A DNA stretch of 64,000 nt from Gammaproteobacteria bacterium (GTDB taxonomy: Bacteria; Pseudomonadota; Gammaproteobacteria; DSM-16500). The first letter of the stretch is position 1; each line of letters begins with the position of its first letter. The notes beneath the pieces are model-generated. The model was not told the origin of the DNA and did not search any database. It was given only the letters and a program-made list of their open reading frames with translations. Positions 26,084 through 36,232 of the stretch are shown here, piece by piece. The translations under genes and the position numbers were made by a program. The DNA is taken from contig BMAH01000046.1 in the NCBI GenBank assembly GCA_014132615.1, positions 62,001 to 126,000 of the forward strand, read 5' to 3'.

Positions 26084-27361
26084 ATGAAAAAAGCATTTTG
26101 TCTCTTACTTATTCTTTTTACCCCGCTCTCTTATGCTGAATTATCTCCATTAGAGAAAAATATACAAAGCTACATCGCCAAACAAAAACAAGCTCAACTT
26201 CATTTATTAGAAAAATTAGTCAACATACAAAGTGGCACTACGAATCCTAAAGGCGTGTATCAAGTTGGGAAAGTTATGCAATCTGAACTCAACAAGCTAG
26301 GATTTAAAACACATTGGGCGTATTTGCCAGCAAATATGAAACATGCAGGCACATTGATTGCAGAACACCATGGCAAAGGCAAATCATTATTATTAATAGG
26401 ACATTTAGATACCGTTTTTAATCCTAGTCACACCAAGAAATTTTCACAGAAAAAACTGAGTGCATCAGGCCCCGGTGTGATTGATGATAAAGGTGGATTG
26501 GTTGTTTTATTGTTTGCATTAAAGGCATTGCACCAGCAACACTTATTGCAGCATGCAAATATGACTGTTGTATTAACTGGCGATGAAGAAGAATCGGGTA
26601 AACCTACAAGTATTTCAAGAAAGCCATTAGTTGAAGCCGCAAAAGGAAAAGAGATAGCCTTAGATTTTGAACCTGCTGTCACACTTGAAACACTCACCAT
26701 AGCAAGGCGTGGTGTGAGCCAGTGGTTAGTTACAGTTAAAGGAAATGAATCGCATTCAGCAACCATCTTTGAAAAAAATACAGGTGCAGGTGCTATCTTT
26801 GAAGCAGGTCGTTTGCTAAATGAATTACGTAAAACATTTGGTGAAGAAAAAGATTTAGTGTTTAATCCTGGATTAATTGCAGGGGGAACTAAGGTAAGTT
26901 ATACCAAAGAAACAGGACAAGCATCCGTTTTTGGTAAAGCCAATGTTATTGCAAAAACAGCTATTATTAAAGGCGATTATCGGTTTTTAAATGAGAAACA
27001 AAAAGAGAAATTTGAAACTCAACTAAAAGCGATTAGTAAAGAGGCATTACCTGGTACTTCTTCTACAGTGAGCTTTGAGGCAGGAATACCAGCTATGATA
27101 GAAAAAGAAAATAATTTAGCTTTGCTTAAGGAATATAGTGAAGTGAGTAAAGATTTAGGCCAGGGCGCTATTAAACCTTTGCCTGCAGGTCTTAGAGGGG
27201 CAGGAGATATTTCTTTTGTTGCTGATATTGTTCCTTCTAATTTATCAGGCCTTGGGCCGGTAGGTTGGGGTGCGCATTCGGTAATAGAATCGATTGAGAT
27301 TCCTTCTATAGCGATGCAAACTGAACGTGCAGCTATTTTTATGTCGCGGTTAATGAAATAA
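26084..27361 (+). CDS. M20-family zinc peptidase, glutamate carboxypeptidase (CPG2)-like
   Basis: 425 residues from the ATG at 26084 (GGAG upstream); the upstream in-frame TTG/ATG lies in repeat B. A signal peptide (KAFCLLLILFTPLSYA) targets it to the periplasm. The di-zinc ligands of the family are present: GHLDTVF, the GPGVIDDKGG aspartate, DEEESGKP and the C-terminal WGAHSVIE histidine. It probably cleaves C-terminal glutamate or a small peptide outside the cytoplasm. Confidence 0.92.
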   Translation: MKKAFCLLLILFTPLSYAELSPLEKNIQSYIAKQKQAQLHLLEKLVNIQSGTTNPKGVYQVGKVMQSELNKLGFKTHWAYLPANMKHAGTLIAEHHGKGKSLLLIGHLDTVFNPSHTKKFSQKKLSASGPGVIDDKGGLVVLLFALKALHQQHLLQHANMTVVLTGDEEESGKPTSISRKPLVEAAKGKEIALDFEPAVTLETLTIARRGVSQWLVTVKGNESHSATIFEKNTGAGAIFEAGRLLNELRKTFGEEKDLVFNPGLIAGGTKVSYTKETGQASVFGKANVIAKTAIIKGDYRFLNEKQKEKFETQLKAISKEALPGTSSTVSFEAGIPAMIEKENNLALLKEYSEVSKDLGQGAIKPLPAGLRGAGDISFVADIVPSNLSGLGPVGWGAHSVIESIEIPSIAMQTERAAIFMSRLMK

Positions 27362-27373
27362 GATCCTGATCCC

Positions 27374-27447
27374 CGTCATCCCCGCAGCTTTTGGCGGGGA
27401 TCTCACGTGATTGACACAGATCCCCGCCAAAAGCTGCGGGGATGACG
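27374..27447. repeat. Long inverted repeat C (30-bp perfect arms)
   Basis: Arms 27374-27403 and 27418-27447, core GTCATCCCCGCAGCTTTTGG, 14-base centre. It sits exactly between the convergent peptidase and MATE genes, 12 bases from each, where it would serve as a bidirectional terminator. It shares the GTCAT-C-CGCAGCTTTT theme with repeat A. Confidence 0.9.
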
Positions 27448-27458
27448 ACGGTAATGAA

Positions 27459-28847
27459 TTATTTCCTAATTTTAATTAATGTATTTTCATCTAAACGTTT
27501 TAATAAAAATTGTAATCGAATAAAAACAATAATCGCCCCACAACCGATGCCAAATGCTAAGCCCCACCAAATACCTGCTGCTTGCCAATTTAAAACAAAG
27601 CCTAATAGGTAAGCAGCAGTTAATCCAATTAACCAAAATGAGATAAAGGAAGCATACATAGGAAATCGTGTATCCTTTAAGCCGCGTAATGCACCAAAGC
27701 CAATAATCCTAAAATTATCAAAGAGTATTAATACGCCGCTTATCGCCAACAAAATGGAAGCATAATAAATTAATTCTTTGTTAGCATTATCGTGAACATT
27801 TACATCTAAACTTAAGAAGAAAGTGGGTATTAAATAAAATGCTAAAGCAATGAAAGCAACACAGATAAAACTAAGTCCCATTCCTACGTAGATAGCATAT
27901 TGAATACCTTGTGTATGTAAACGACCGACTGCATGTCCCACACGAATAGTTACGGTTTGAGACATAGCAAAAACTAGCGTAATTGTAAAACCTAAGTATT
28001 GAAATACAATTTGATGAGCGGCAAGGACTGTTGTACCAAATTTAGCAAGCCAAAAAGTAATGATAGCGAATGTGCTTACTTCTATAAGATGCATACATCC
28101 CATAGGTAAACCTACCCGAATTAATTCAAACAACCAATTAAAGTTAATTTTCTTAAAATTACTAAAAATCCCGTACTTTTGATAATTTTTAGAAGTTAGA
28201 AAAATAAAAGTTAAAACCACGGCTGTTAATGTATAAGTAATAGCAAAGCCATAACCAATGCCCGCTATACCTAATTTAGGAAAGCCATATTTCCCAAAAA
28301 TGAGCAAATAAATGAGTGGGATTTCAATGGGAACGATTAATAAGCTAATACGCAAAACAAATTTAACTTGATTGATACCCGCTAAAAATTGCTCATAAAT
28401 AATAAGAAGAATAAGCCCGGGGATAGTCCAAAGTAAGGCAAACATATATTGATGAGCTAAGCGCAATACTTCAGGTGGTTGCTTTGTTAAATGTAAAAAG
28501 AAGGGCATACTCAGTAACACTAAGCCCATAGCAATACTAACAAGGATACCTAGAATAAAAGATTGTCCCATGATTTCGCTAATGGCTGACACGTTTTTAG
28601 CGCCAAATTGATGAGATACCAATACACTGACTGCATTAACGATACCAAAGAATAAGACAGATAAAGTCATCCAGGTCATTGAAACTAATATACTTGCTGC
28701 TAATGCTTCTTCACCTAAGCGCGCAACCATAGCAGTGCCTATAAAGCCGCTGCAGGCATAAATTAATTGGGAAGAAATTAAGGGAAGACCTAAAGTAAGG
28801 GATTCTTTGATTTCACTTCGGATAGAAGGCGTCGTATTTTGAGACAT
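27459..28847 (-). CDS. MATE-family multidrug efflux transporter
   Basis: About 462 residues with 12 hydrophobic segments in two six-helix halves. NorM-type marks: ESLTLGLPLISSQL, GTAMVARLGEEALAAS and, in the second half, VGLPMGCMHLIEVSTFA. It exports cationic drugs or metabolites using Na+ or H+. Start at ATG 28847; GTG 28856 is an in-frame alternative. Transcribed alone towards repeat C. Confidence 0.92.
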   Translation of the reverse strand: MSQNTTPSIRSEIKESLTLGLPLISSQLIYACSGFIGTAMVARLGEEALAASILVSMTWMTLSVLFFGIVNAVSVLVSHQFGAKNVSAISEIMGQSFILGILVSIAMGLVLLSMPFFLHLTKQPPEVLRLAHQYMFALLWTIPGLILLIIYEQFLAGINQVKFVLRISLLIVPIEIPLIYLLIFGKYGFPKLGIAGIGYGFAITYTLTAVVLTFIFLTSKNYQKYGIFSNFKKINFNWLFELIRVGLPMGCMHLIEVSTFAIITFWLAKFGTTVLAAHQIVFQYLGFTITLVFAMSQTVTIRVGHAVGRLHTQGIQYAIYVGMGLSFICVAFIALAFYLIPTFFLSLDVNVHDNANKELIYYASILLAISGVLILFDNFRIIGFGALRGLKDTRFPMYASFISFWLIGLTAAYLLGFVLNWQAAGIWWGLAFGIGCGAIIVFIRLQFLLKRLDENTLIKIRK

Positions 28848-29046
28848 ACTGGGCACTCGCTTTATAAAATAAACAGTTAAATGAGGGTTTTGCGATTTGT
28901 TTATTTATTGCGAAAGGTGCTTCATGGCGTTAGTCTCACGTTAATCTTTCCATTATACTTAACCTTAAACATTTCTCAATGGCTTTTTATTGATTAATTT
29001 TCTGCCAAATATTAAAATAAAAATTTGGACTACTAGGTAATGAGCG

Positions 29047-29916
29047 ATGATGGATCAACGGCCAGAAACAAAGAGGTTATCATTAGCTGATTACGAATCT
29101 ATTATTTCCAAATATCCTTTATTTTACCTACTTAATCATAAAGATATACGCGAATTAGCCCAAGTAGCAAAAGAAATAAAAGTAAATGCAGGAACGGTCA
29201 TCACTAAAGAAGGCGATATAGTCGATAGTGTTTATCTAATCGTTTCAGGTAAAGCTAAAGTCACTCGAGACGTAAAACTAGCAGATAAGTCAACGACTAT
29301 GGATATTGCTACTCTTAAAAAGGGAGATGCAATAGGATTAGCAGGAACCGGTTATTTTTCTCGCTTAGGTATTCGTACTGCTGATGTGACGGCCATAGAG
29401 CCTATGGTGTTGTTATCTTTTGATGTAAGAGATTTCCAAAACTTTTTGCAAAGACCTGGAGTTGCTTACCCAGCACTAAAAAATGCAGGCGACCAAATTT
29501 TATTAATGAATTTCATACAGCAATCTCATCTTTTTAAAGATTTATCTATCGATAAAATTCAAGCCTTAGCAAGAATTATTAAAAAAAATAATGTAAAAGC
29601 TGGCAATACAATTTACAAAGAAGGTTCGTTTGCCAATGAATTTTATTTTATCGCAGCGGGTAGTGTAGTTTTAATTACTCAGCACGAAAAAGAAACCATA
29701 GCTAGATTATATGAATCTTATACTGTATTAGGTATGGAAGAATACAGTGAACGTGCTAAACATCCTGCAACGGCACGCGCAGAAACAGATTGTGAATTAT
29801 TTGTTTTAACACGCAGACAAATTGAACATGTAGAAACGTTACCTGCTCCACCACCAGAAACATTTCTCACTTCCTTATGGAATCGTTTGAAAGCATTTTT
29901 AACTGAAGAACGATGA
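29047..29916 (+). CDS. Protein with two cyclic-nucleotide-binding-like domains
   Basis: 289 residues. Domain 1 (about 25-140) has VNAGTVITKEGDIVDSVYLI and GKAKVTRD; domain 2 (about 155-265) has NVKAGNTIYKEGSFANEFYFI and GSVVLITQ. Both are Crp/PKA-type beta barrels; no helix-turn-helix or kinase domain follows. It is a stand-alone double sensor, as reported for several Legionella cAMP-responsive proteins. The PRAAR-type ribose-binding arginine is clearest in domain 2 (HPATARAET). ATG at 29047 or 29050; overlaps the next gene by 4 bases. Confidence 0.88.
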   Translation: MMDQRPETKRLSLADYESIISKYPLFYLLNHKDIRELAQVAKEIKVNAGTVITKEGDIVDSVYLIVSGKAKVTRDVKLADKSTTMDIATLKKGDAIGLAGTGYFSRLGIRTADVTAIEPMVLLSFDVRDFQNFLQRPGVAYPALKNAGDQILLMNFIQQSHLFKDLSIDKIQALARIIKKNNVKAGNTIYKEGSFANEFYFIAAGSVVLITQHEKETIARLYESYTVLGMEEYSERAKHPATARAETDCELFVLTRRQIEHVETLPAPPPETFLTSLWNRLKAFLTEER

Positions 29917-30662
29917 ACTACCAACAACATTTCAGCGATAAATCGGCTAACTATTTACAATTTCGTCCTGATTACCCCAGCAATTTATATAAATATCTAA
30001 TTACCTTAATACCCAATCACCAATTAGCATGGGACTGTGGAACAGGTAATGGACAAGCAGCTAGTGAATTAGCGAATTATTTTGATCAAGTAATTGCAAC
30101 GGATATAAGTGAAGCTCAGCTTGCTGTTGCTATACAAAAACCAAATATTTTTTACCAAGTATGTCCGGCAGAAAAAACAGACATTGCTAATGAAAGTGTG
30201 GACTTAATTACAGTTGCTCAAGCATTACACTGGTTTGACCTGCCTAAATTTTATAAAGAAGTTAAGCGTGTGTTAAAACCACAAGGTGTGTTAGCAGCGT
30301 GGTGTTATTCCTTAGGCAATATTTCACCTGAAGTGAATGAAGTAGTAAAAGTGCTATATGAAAAAATGCTAGGCGATCACTATTGGCCACCCGAGAGGCG
30401 CTATATTGATAAAGCTTATACAGACATTTTATTTCCATTTCAAAAAATCCCAACTCCACCATTTAGCATCAAAAAAGAATTAACTTTGCCTGAATTTATA
30501 GGCTATTTAAACACTTGGTCAGCCGTGAAAGAGTTTCAAAAACAAACAAAGCAAAACCCTGTAGCATTGATTTTTAACGAATTACAAATTGCCTGGGGTG
30601 ATGCTAAAAAGGCACATGAAGTGACTTGGCCTATTCATTTGCTAGCTGGAAAAAAGGGTTAG
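29913..30662 (+). CDS. Class I SAM-dependent methyltransferase
   Basis: 249 residues. SAM-binding motif I WDCGTGNGQAASELA, the acidic residue after it (IATDIS), and the YQVCPAEKTDIANESVDLI and LHWFDL blocks are typical of the trans-aconitate/ubiquinone-type group (Methyltransf_11). Its ATG overlaps the stop of the cNMP-domain gene (ATGA), so the two may act together. Substrate unknown. Confidence 0.9.
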   Translation: MNYQQHFSDKSANYLQFRPDYPSNLYKYLITLIPNHQLAWDCGTGNGQAASELANYFDQVIATDISEAQLAVAIQKPNIFYQVCPAEKTDIANESVDLITVAQALHWFDLPKFYKEVKRVLKPQGVLAAWCYSLGNISPEVNEVVKVLYEKMLGDHYWPPERRYIDKAYTDILFPFQKIPTPPFSIKKELTLPEFIGYLNTWSAVKEFQKQTKQNPVALIFNELQIAWGDAKKAHEVTWPIHLLAGKKG

Positions 30663-30709
30663 CCTACAAATTATGCGTAACTCATTGATTTAGAAATGGT
30701 AAATTCTAG

Positions 30710-30738
30710 TTCCCAAAACCCCCTGTTTATTGTATAAT
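30710..30738 (+). promoter_or_regulatory. Candidate sigma-70 promoter of the ABC exporter gene
   Basis: TTCCCA, a 17-base spacer and a perfect TATAAT, 70 bases before the ABC exporter ATG. Its position within the longer open frame supports the downstream start at 30808. Confidence 0.5.
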
Positions 30739-30807
30739 AATTGCACAAAAATTATCTATATATTAATTTTCGCACTAATTCACCTAATTAAAGAAGCGGA
30801 TGTGCTT

Positions 30808-32583
30808 ATGAAAAACACGCCATTACATGCATTGGTCTGTCTATTTGATTATGCAAAATCGTATCGCCGAGATTTTATTTTAGCGACGGTTTATTCAATT
30901 TTGCATACTTTCTTAGATATTTTACCTGAGGTATTAATTGGTCTTGCCATCGATGTTATCGTTTATCAACACACTTCTTTGCTAGCGCATTTAGGGATAG
31001 TGAATGTTTATCACCAATTATTCTTCTTAGGTGGTTTGACACTGTGTGTTTGGATTTTAGAAGCCATATTTGAATATTTATACTCTGTTAAATGGCGCAG
31101 TTTAGCGCAAATCTTACAGCATCAATTGCGTATAGATGCGTATACCCGCTTGCAAGATGCAGACATGACGTATTTTGAAAATACGAATAGTGGTAACTTG
31201 GTATCTATTTTGAATGACGATATTAATCAATTAGAGCGCTTTTTTGATAATGGAATTAATATGGTCATTCACATTATCGCATCCACTTTCTTTGTTGGTT
31301 TATTTTTCTTTGCTTTATCACCTACCGTTGCCATATTAGCGTTTATTCCAATCCCATTTATTTTGTTTGGCGCCTATTATCTTCAATATTTAATTGGTCC
31401 TGAATATGAAAAAGTGCGCTCAAAAGCTGGCGAATTGAATAATCTGTTTATGAATAACATGATGGGTATTGCTACCATCAAAAGTTATGCTGCTGAAGAA
31501 TATGAATTAAATTCACTTGAGAAACAAAGTTTAGAATATCAAACAGCTAATGCACGGGCTATACGTATCAGTGCAGCAATTACACCATTGGTGCGCTTAG
31601 CCATTATGGTAGGATTTTTAGCGACGTTAGTTTACGGCGGTTTATTAACCCTGCAAGGTGATTTACCCATTAGCGCTTATAGCATCTTAATTTTATTAAG
31701 CCAACGTTTATTATGGCCACTAACTTATTTAGCTGAAGTAAGTGATCATTTCTATCGCGCAATGGCATCAATCAGACGGGTAATGAATTTACTTTGCGCT
31801 CCTGTTAGTATCACTTCTGGCCCTCATATACCAAAACCTTATATTAAAGGTGAAATTGAATTTAAAGATTTAACCTTTGCTTATCACCAAACCAAAAAAC
31901 CTATCGTTAATAAATTAAATTTGACGATTCCTGCTGGTAGTACTGTGGGGTTTGTAGGTGGAACAGGCGCAGGTAAAAGTACCTTAGTTAAATTATTGCT
32001 GCGTTTTTATGATCCAACTCATGGCGGCATAAAATTAGACGGTAAAGATTTAAAAGAATATGATTTAGAATCATTACGCCGTCACATTGGTTATGTTAGC
32101 CAAGATGTATTTTTATTTAACGGTACTTTAGCCGATAATATTGCTTACGGTACATTTAATGCTACTCAAGCAGAAATTGAAGATGCAGCTAAATTAGCTG
32201 AAGCCCATGAATTTATCATGACTATGCCACAAGGTTATAAAACACGTATAGGTGATAGAGGATTAAAGTTATCCGGCGGCCAAAAGCAACGTTTAAGTAT
32301 TGCACGCGCTATTTTAAAAGATCCTTCTATTTTAATTTTAGATGAAGCAACTTCTGCGGTTGATAATGAAACAGAAGCTGCTATTCAACGGTCTTTAGAT
32401 AAAATTATTGAAGAACGCACTACCATTATTATTGCTCACCGCTTGAATACTGTGCGCCATGTCGATAGGATTTGTGTGCTAGAAAATGGTGAGATCACAG
32501 AATCTGGTGATCATGAATCACTCATTCACCAAGATGGTATGTATGCTTGGTTATGGCAATTACAAACAGGTGCTATTTACTAA
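30808..32583 (+). CDS. ABC exporter, fused membrane and ATPase domains
   Basis: 591 residues from ATG 30808; the upstream TTG at 30730 precedes the -10 element. The N-terminal membrane domain has about six helices (residues 20-320). The ATPase domain (about 345-585) has Walker A GGTGAGKST, signature LSGGQKQRLSIAR, Walker B ILILDEATSA and the H-loop IIIAHRL. It is a half-transporter expected to work as a homodimer of the MsbA/lipid/drug type. Substrate not inferable. The threonine aldolase gene follows after 11 bases. Confidence 0.93.
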   Translation: MKNTPLHALVCLFDYAKSYRRDFILATVYSILHTFLDILPEVLIGLAIDVIVYQHTSLLAHLGIVNVYHQLFFLGGLTLCVWILEAIFEYLYSVKWRSLAQILQHQLRIDAYTRLQDADMTYFENTNSGNLVSILNDDINQLERFFDNGINMVIHIIASTFFVGLFFFALSPTVAILAFIPIPFILFGAYYLQYLIGPEYEKVRSKAGELNNLFMNNMMGIATIKSYAAEEYELNSLEKQSLEYQTANARAIRISAAITPLVRLAIMVGFLATLVYGGLLTLQGDLPISAYSILILLSQRLLWPLTYLAEVSDHFYRAMASIRRVMNLLCAPVSITSGPHIPKPYIKGEIEFKDLTFAYHQTKKPIVNKLNLTIPAGSTVGFVGGTGAGKSTLVKLLLRFYDPTHGGIKLDGKDLKEYDLESLRRHIGYVSQDVFLFNGTLADNIAYGTFNATQAEIEDAAKLAEAHEFIMTMPQGYKTRIGDRGLKLSGGQKQRLSIARAILKDPSILILDEATSAVDNETEAAIQRSLDKIIEERTTIIIAHRLNTVRHVDRICVLENGEITESGDHESLIHQDGMYAWLWQLQTGAIY

Positions 32584-32594
32584 GAAGAATAATA

Positions 32595-33620
32595 ATGATT
32601 AAAAAGAATTTCGCTAGTGATAACTATGCAGGTGTTCATGAGGCTATATTACAATCACTTTATGAAGCAAACAACGATTCAGCACCTGCTTACGGCGGTG
32701 ATCAACATACGGCAAAAGCTATAGAAAAATTCCGTGAATATTTTGGCAAAGACGCCCAGGTATTTTTTGTATTTAATGGCACTGGGGCAAATGTTACTTC
32801 ACTTTCTGCTCTTACCCATTCTTATCAAGCAATCATTTGCGCAGCTAGTGCACATATTCAATTGGATGAATGCGGCGCGCCAGAAAAGTTAACTGGTTCA
32901 AAATTATTATTAACCCAAACTGAAGATGGCAAGCTTACGCCAGAGCATATTGCCCATCACTTGCAACGTGTAGGTGATCAGCATCACGTGCAACCCAAAG
33001 TCATTTCAATTAGCCAAAGCACAGAATACGGTACGCTTTATCAAGTTGAAGAAATTAAAGCACTCGCCGATTTTGCTCATCAGCATCAGCTATATTTGCA
33101 TATGGATGGTGCGCGTATTAGTAACGCAGCTGCTAGTTTACAATTAAATTTTACAGAATTTACTAAAGAAGCTGGTATTGATGTATTGTCTTTTGGCGGA
33201 ACTAAAAATGGCATGATGATGGGCGAAGCAGTAGTTTTTTTAAATCCTTCTTTAGCTAATCATTATCAATATATAAGAAAACAAAGCATGCAGCTTGCCT
33301 CAAAGATGCGCTTTATCGCTGCACAATTTAGTGCTTTGTTAACTAATGATTTATGGCGGCACAATGCAGCGCATGCTAATGCTATGGCAACTTTATTAGC
33401 TAATAGTTTAAAAACGATACCGGGTGTAACTATTACAAAAAAAGTGGAAGCTAATGCGATATTTGCTATTCTACCTAGACATGTCATTCATGCATTACAA
33501 CAGCGTTTTCATTTTTATGTCTGGAATGAAATAAAAAATGAAGTTAGATTAATGACATCGTTTAATACACTTGAGGCAGAAGTAGAGGAATTTATAGTAG
33601 AATTAAAAAAGCTAATTTAA
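32595..33620 (+). CDS. Low-specificity threonine aldolase
   Basis: 341 residues from ATG 32595. PLP enzyme of the beta-eliminating lyase fold that splits threonine/allo-threonine to glycine and acetaldehyde. Family marks: DSAPAYGGDQHT near the N-terminus, LHMDGARISNAAASL and the PLP lysine in SFGGTKNGMMMGEA. Probably co-transcribed with the ABC exporter; the metabolic link between them is not obvious. Confidence 0.93.
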   Translation: MIKKNFASDNYAGVHEAILQSLYEANNDSAPAYGGDQHTAKAIEKFREYFGKDAQVFFVFNGTGANVTSLSALTHSYQAIICAASAHIQLDECGAPEKLTGSKLLLTQTEDGKLTPEHIAHHLQRVGDQHHVQPKVISISQSTEYGTLYQVEEIKALADFAHQHQLYLHMDGARISNAAASLQLNFTEFTKEAGIDVLSFGGTKNGMMMGEAVVFLNPSLANHYQYIRKQSMQLASKMRFIAAQFSALLTNDLWRHNAAHANAMATLLANSLKTIPGVTITKKVEANAIFAILPRHVIHALQQRFHFYVWNEIKNEVRLMTSFNTLEAEVEEFIVELKKLI

Positions 33621-33634
33621 ATTAGGAGATCAAT

Positions 33635-35257
33635 ATGCTTGGAAGCATAGCCAATATAGGATTGGCGTTTATTGAAGGATTTGCATTAATCATTTCACCT
33701 TGTGTATTGCCTATTCTTCCTATCATATTAGCAGGTTCATTAACAGGTGGTAAATCACGTCCTTTTGGCATTATTGTGGGATTTGTTACCACCTTTGCTA
33801 TCTTAACTTTATTTACCCGCAGTTTAATTCACTTTTTGCATATAGAAGCGGATACGCTAAGAACAGTTTCTTATATTTTACTGCTGCTTTTAGGCGCATT
33901 AATGGTTTCCACTTTTCTATCAGAGCGCTTTACTTCTTTAACTAATCGTCTTGCTAATGCAGGTCATTCTTTAAAAACTGCTAACGATCCACAAAGTGGT
34001 TTTTGGGGTGGCTTTATATTTGGAGGTTTAGTCAGTGTTATCTGGACACCTTGTGCCGGACCAGTGTTGGCTGCAGTAATTGTACAAGTGATCATGCAAA
34101 CCACTACCTTGCAAAGTATATTAACCCTTATATCTTTTACTTTAGGTGTTGCATTACCTATGCTCTTAATTGCGTTGCTAGGGCGCAGAATACTTAACAA
34201 ATTTAATTTCTTTAAACGCCATACAACATTATTCCGCAAATTATTAGGCTTGATTATTATTGGGGCGGTTTTATTTCTTTCCTACGATGCAAATAGCAAT
34301 ATGTCAACTGCTAGGGCTTGCAGCGTGCAAAAAACTACAAGCGGCATAACAAACGAATTAGCTAATCCATATAAAGCCCCGGAATTAGTTGGTATAGATG
34401 CATGGATAAATAGTTCGCCACTAACCCTAGAAGATTTAAAAAACAAAGTCATACTCATTGATTTTTGGACTTACTCTTGCATTAATTGCACGCGAACTAT
34501 TCCTTACTTGAATGCATGGTATGAAAAATATAAATCTAAAGGATTAGTCATCATTGGTGTGCACAGTCCTGAGTTTGAATTTGAGCATGATATTCTTAAT
34601 GTTAGTAAAGCAGTAGAAAAATTTAAAATACATTATCCTGTCGCATTGGATAATAATTTCCTCACTTGGAAAAATTTCAATAATCAATATTGGCCTGCTC
34701 ACTACCTCATTAATCAACAAGGCGAAGTGGTATATGAACATGTTGGAGAAGGTAAACCTGAAGAAATAGAAAATAATATTCGTTATTTATTAGGCTTAGG
34801 CGCAACAAGTAATGAAGTGAAAGAAAATCAACCTTACAATGCCTCACAAACACCTGAAATTTATCTAGGATATAAGCGCGCTAATCGTTTTGCTAACGAA
34901 GAGAAGCTACAAAAACAAGAAAGTAAATTCTATACTTATCCAACTAATTTACCTAAGCATCAATGGGCATTACACGGCGATTGGCAAATCCTACCTGAAA
35001 AAATTGTTGCGGAAAAAGCTAATGCATCAATCAGACTTCATTTTAATGCGAGCAAAATTTACGCCGTCATGGGTGTTAGTGGCCAACCTGTTGATGTACA
35101 AATAAAAGTAAACGGTATTTTACAATCTCCACTGCAAGTGAAAGGTCACCAACTCTATTTATTGGTTTCTCTACCCTCACAAAAAGAAGGAGAGTTGGAA
35201 TTAATAGCAAGTCAACCGGGCTTGGAGATGTATTCATTTACCTTTGGGAGTGACTAG
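33635..35257 (+). CDS. DipZ-like CcdA-thioredoxin fusion protein
   Basis: 540 residues. N-terminal CcdA/DsbD-type membrane domain (about 1-220; six or more helices, redox motifs SPCVLP and TPCAGP), then a periplasmic thioredoxin-like/TlpA domain (about 245-390; active site SCINC in FWTYSCINCTRTIP), then a C-terminal beta domain (about 435-540; LHFNASKIYAVMG, VDVQIKVNG). This order matches mycobacterial DipZ. It carries reducing power from the cytoplasm to exported proteins. Starts 14 bases after the aldolase gene with an AGGAG site. Confidence 0.93.
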   Translation: MLGSIANIGLAFIEGFALIISPCVLPILPIILAGSLTGGKSRPFGIIVGFVTTFAILTLFTRSLIHFLHIEADTLRTVSYILLLLLGALMVSTFLSERFTSLTNRLANAGHSLKTANDPQSGFWGGFIFGGLVSVIWTPCAGPVLAAVIVQVIMQTTTLQSILTLISFTLGVALPMLLIALLGRRILNKFNFFKRHTTLFRKLLGLIIIGAVLFLSYDANSNMSTARACSVQKTTSGITNELANPYKAPELVGIDAWINSSPLTLEDLKNKVILIDFWTYSCINCTRTIPYLNAWYEKYKSKGLVIIGVHSPEFEFEHDILNVSKAVEKFKIHYPVALDNNFLTWKNFNNQYWPAHYLINQQGEVVYEHVGEGKPEEIENNIRYLLGLGATSNEVKENQPYNASQTPEIYLGYKRANRFANEEKLQKQESKFYTYPTNLPKHQWALHGDWQILPEKIVAEKANASIRLHFNASKIYAVMGVSGQPVDVQIKVNGILQSPLQVKGHQLYLLVSLPSQKEGELELIASQPGLEMYSFTFGSD

Positions 35258-35326
35258 TTTTTCATAGTAAACAGGTAAAAACTATGCAAGAATTTATGCA
35301 TTCTAATTAAAATTGGGTGTGGTGTT

Positions 35327-36232
35327 ATGCCTTTAAAGGGTCATGCTTCTGAATGGCGCGGTGCTTTTTTAGTGGCATTGTCAGGTACCTTATTCGGCTT
35401 CATTGGTTACTTAGGTACGCAATTATTTCATTTACACTTTAGTGTAGAAAATATGCTATTTTGGCGGTTTTTAATTGCTACCTCTTGTGTAGCATTACTT
35501 TGTTTTTTTGCAAAGCAACCCATTTGGCCTAGTCAAAAAAAACCTAGTTTTTTAATTAAAATTGCTTTATTTGCCACACTTAGTTTTAGTGGTGCTTCTG
35601 CTTTTTATTTTTTAGCTTCGCAATATATTGGTACTGGCGTGGCAATGGTTATTTTTTATTCTTTCCCAGTGTTTGTCACCTTATTTGCTTGGTTATTAGA
35701 GGGATGGCGTTTTACTATACCTACTTTCATTTCACTGTTAGCAGTGATAATAGGTTTGATTTTTTTAAAAGGAAAAGAAACAGTAGGGTTAAACATAGTA
35801 GGCTTGGGTTTAGGTATCATTGCAGCACTTTCTTACGCAATTTATGTATACAGTAATAAACACATAGCAAAACAATTAGATGTACGTGTACTAACCTTAT
35901 TAGTTTGTTTTGGCAATACACTTTTATTTTTATTAGTTGCTTGTTATACCCACACATTACATTTTCCCAATGATTGGCATGCATGGATATATCTTGCCGC
36001 TATTGCTATTTTTGCAACCGTTTTACCCATTCAACTTTTATTGTCTGGTTTAAAATATATAAGTCCTATCAAAGCTTCTCTTTTATCAGTACTTGAACCT
36101 GTTGTTAGTGTCTGTTTAGGTTTTATGTTGCTGCATGAAAGTATGTCGTTAACACAGTTATTAGGAATTTTTATTGTCATTACAGGTGCACTTTATATTC
36201 AATTTGATACTCCAAAACAGGAAGAAAAATAA
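35327..36232 (+). CDS. EamA/DMT-family transporter
   Basis: 301 residues with ten hydrophobic segments forming two EamA repeats (GTLFGFIGYLGTQLF in the first, GLGLGIIAALSYAIYVYSNK in the second, ending LEPVVSVCLGFMLLHE). Drug/metabolite transporter of the inner membrane, probably an exporter of amino acids or related compounds. Its stop overlaps the ATG of the permease by one base (TAATG), so the two are coupled. Confidence 0.92.
   Translation: MPLKGHASEWRGAFLVALSGTLFGFIGYLGTQLFHLHFSVENMLFWRFLIATSCVALLCFFAKQPIWPSQKKPSFLIKIALFATLSFSGASAFYFLASQYIGTGVAMVIFYSFPVFVTLFAWLLEGWRFTIPTFISLLAVIIGLIFLKGKETVGLNIVGLGLGIIAALSYAIYVYSNKHIAKQLDVRVLTLLVCFGNTLLFLLVACYTHTLHFPNDWHAWIYLAAIAIFATVLPIQLLLSGLKYISPIKASLLSVLEPVVSVCLGFMLLHESMSLTQLLGIFIVITGALYIQFDTPKQEEK

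Noticed and set aside
30730-30807. Extended N-terminus of the ABC exporter from TTG
   Set aside because: A TATAAT promoter element lies at 30733-30738, downstream of that TTG, so it would not be transcribed from this promoter.
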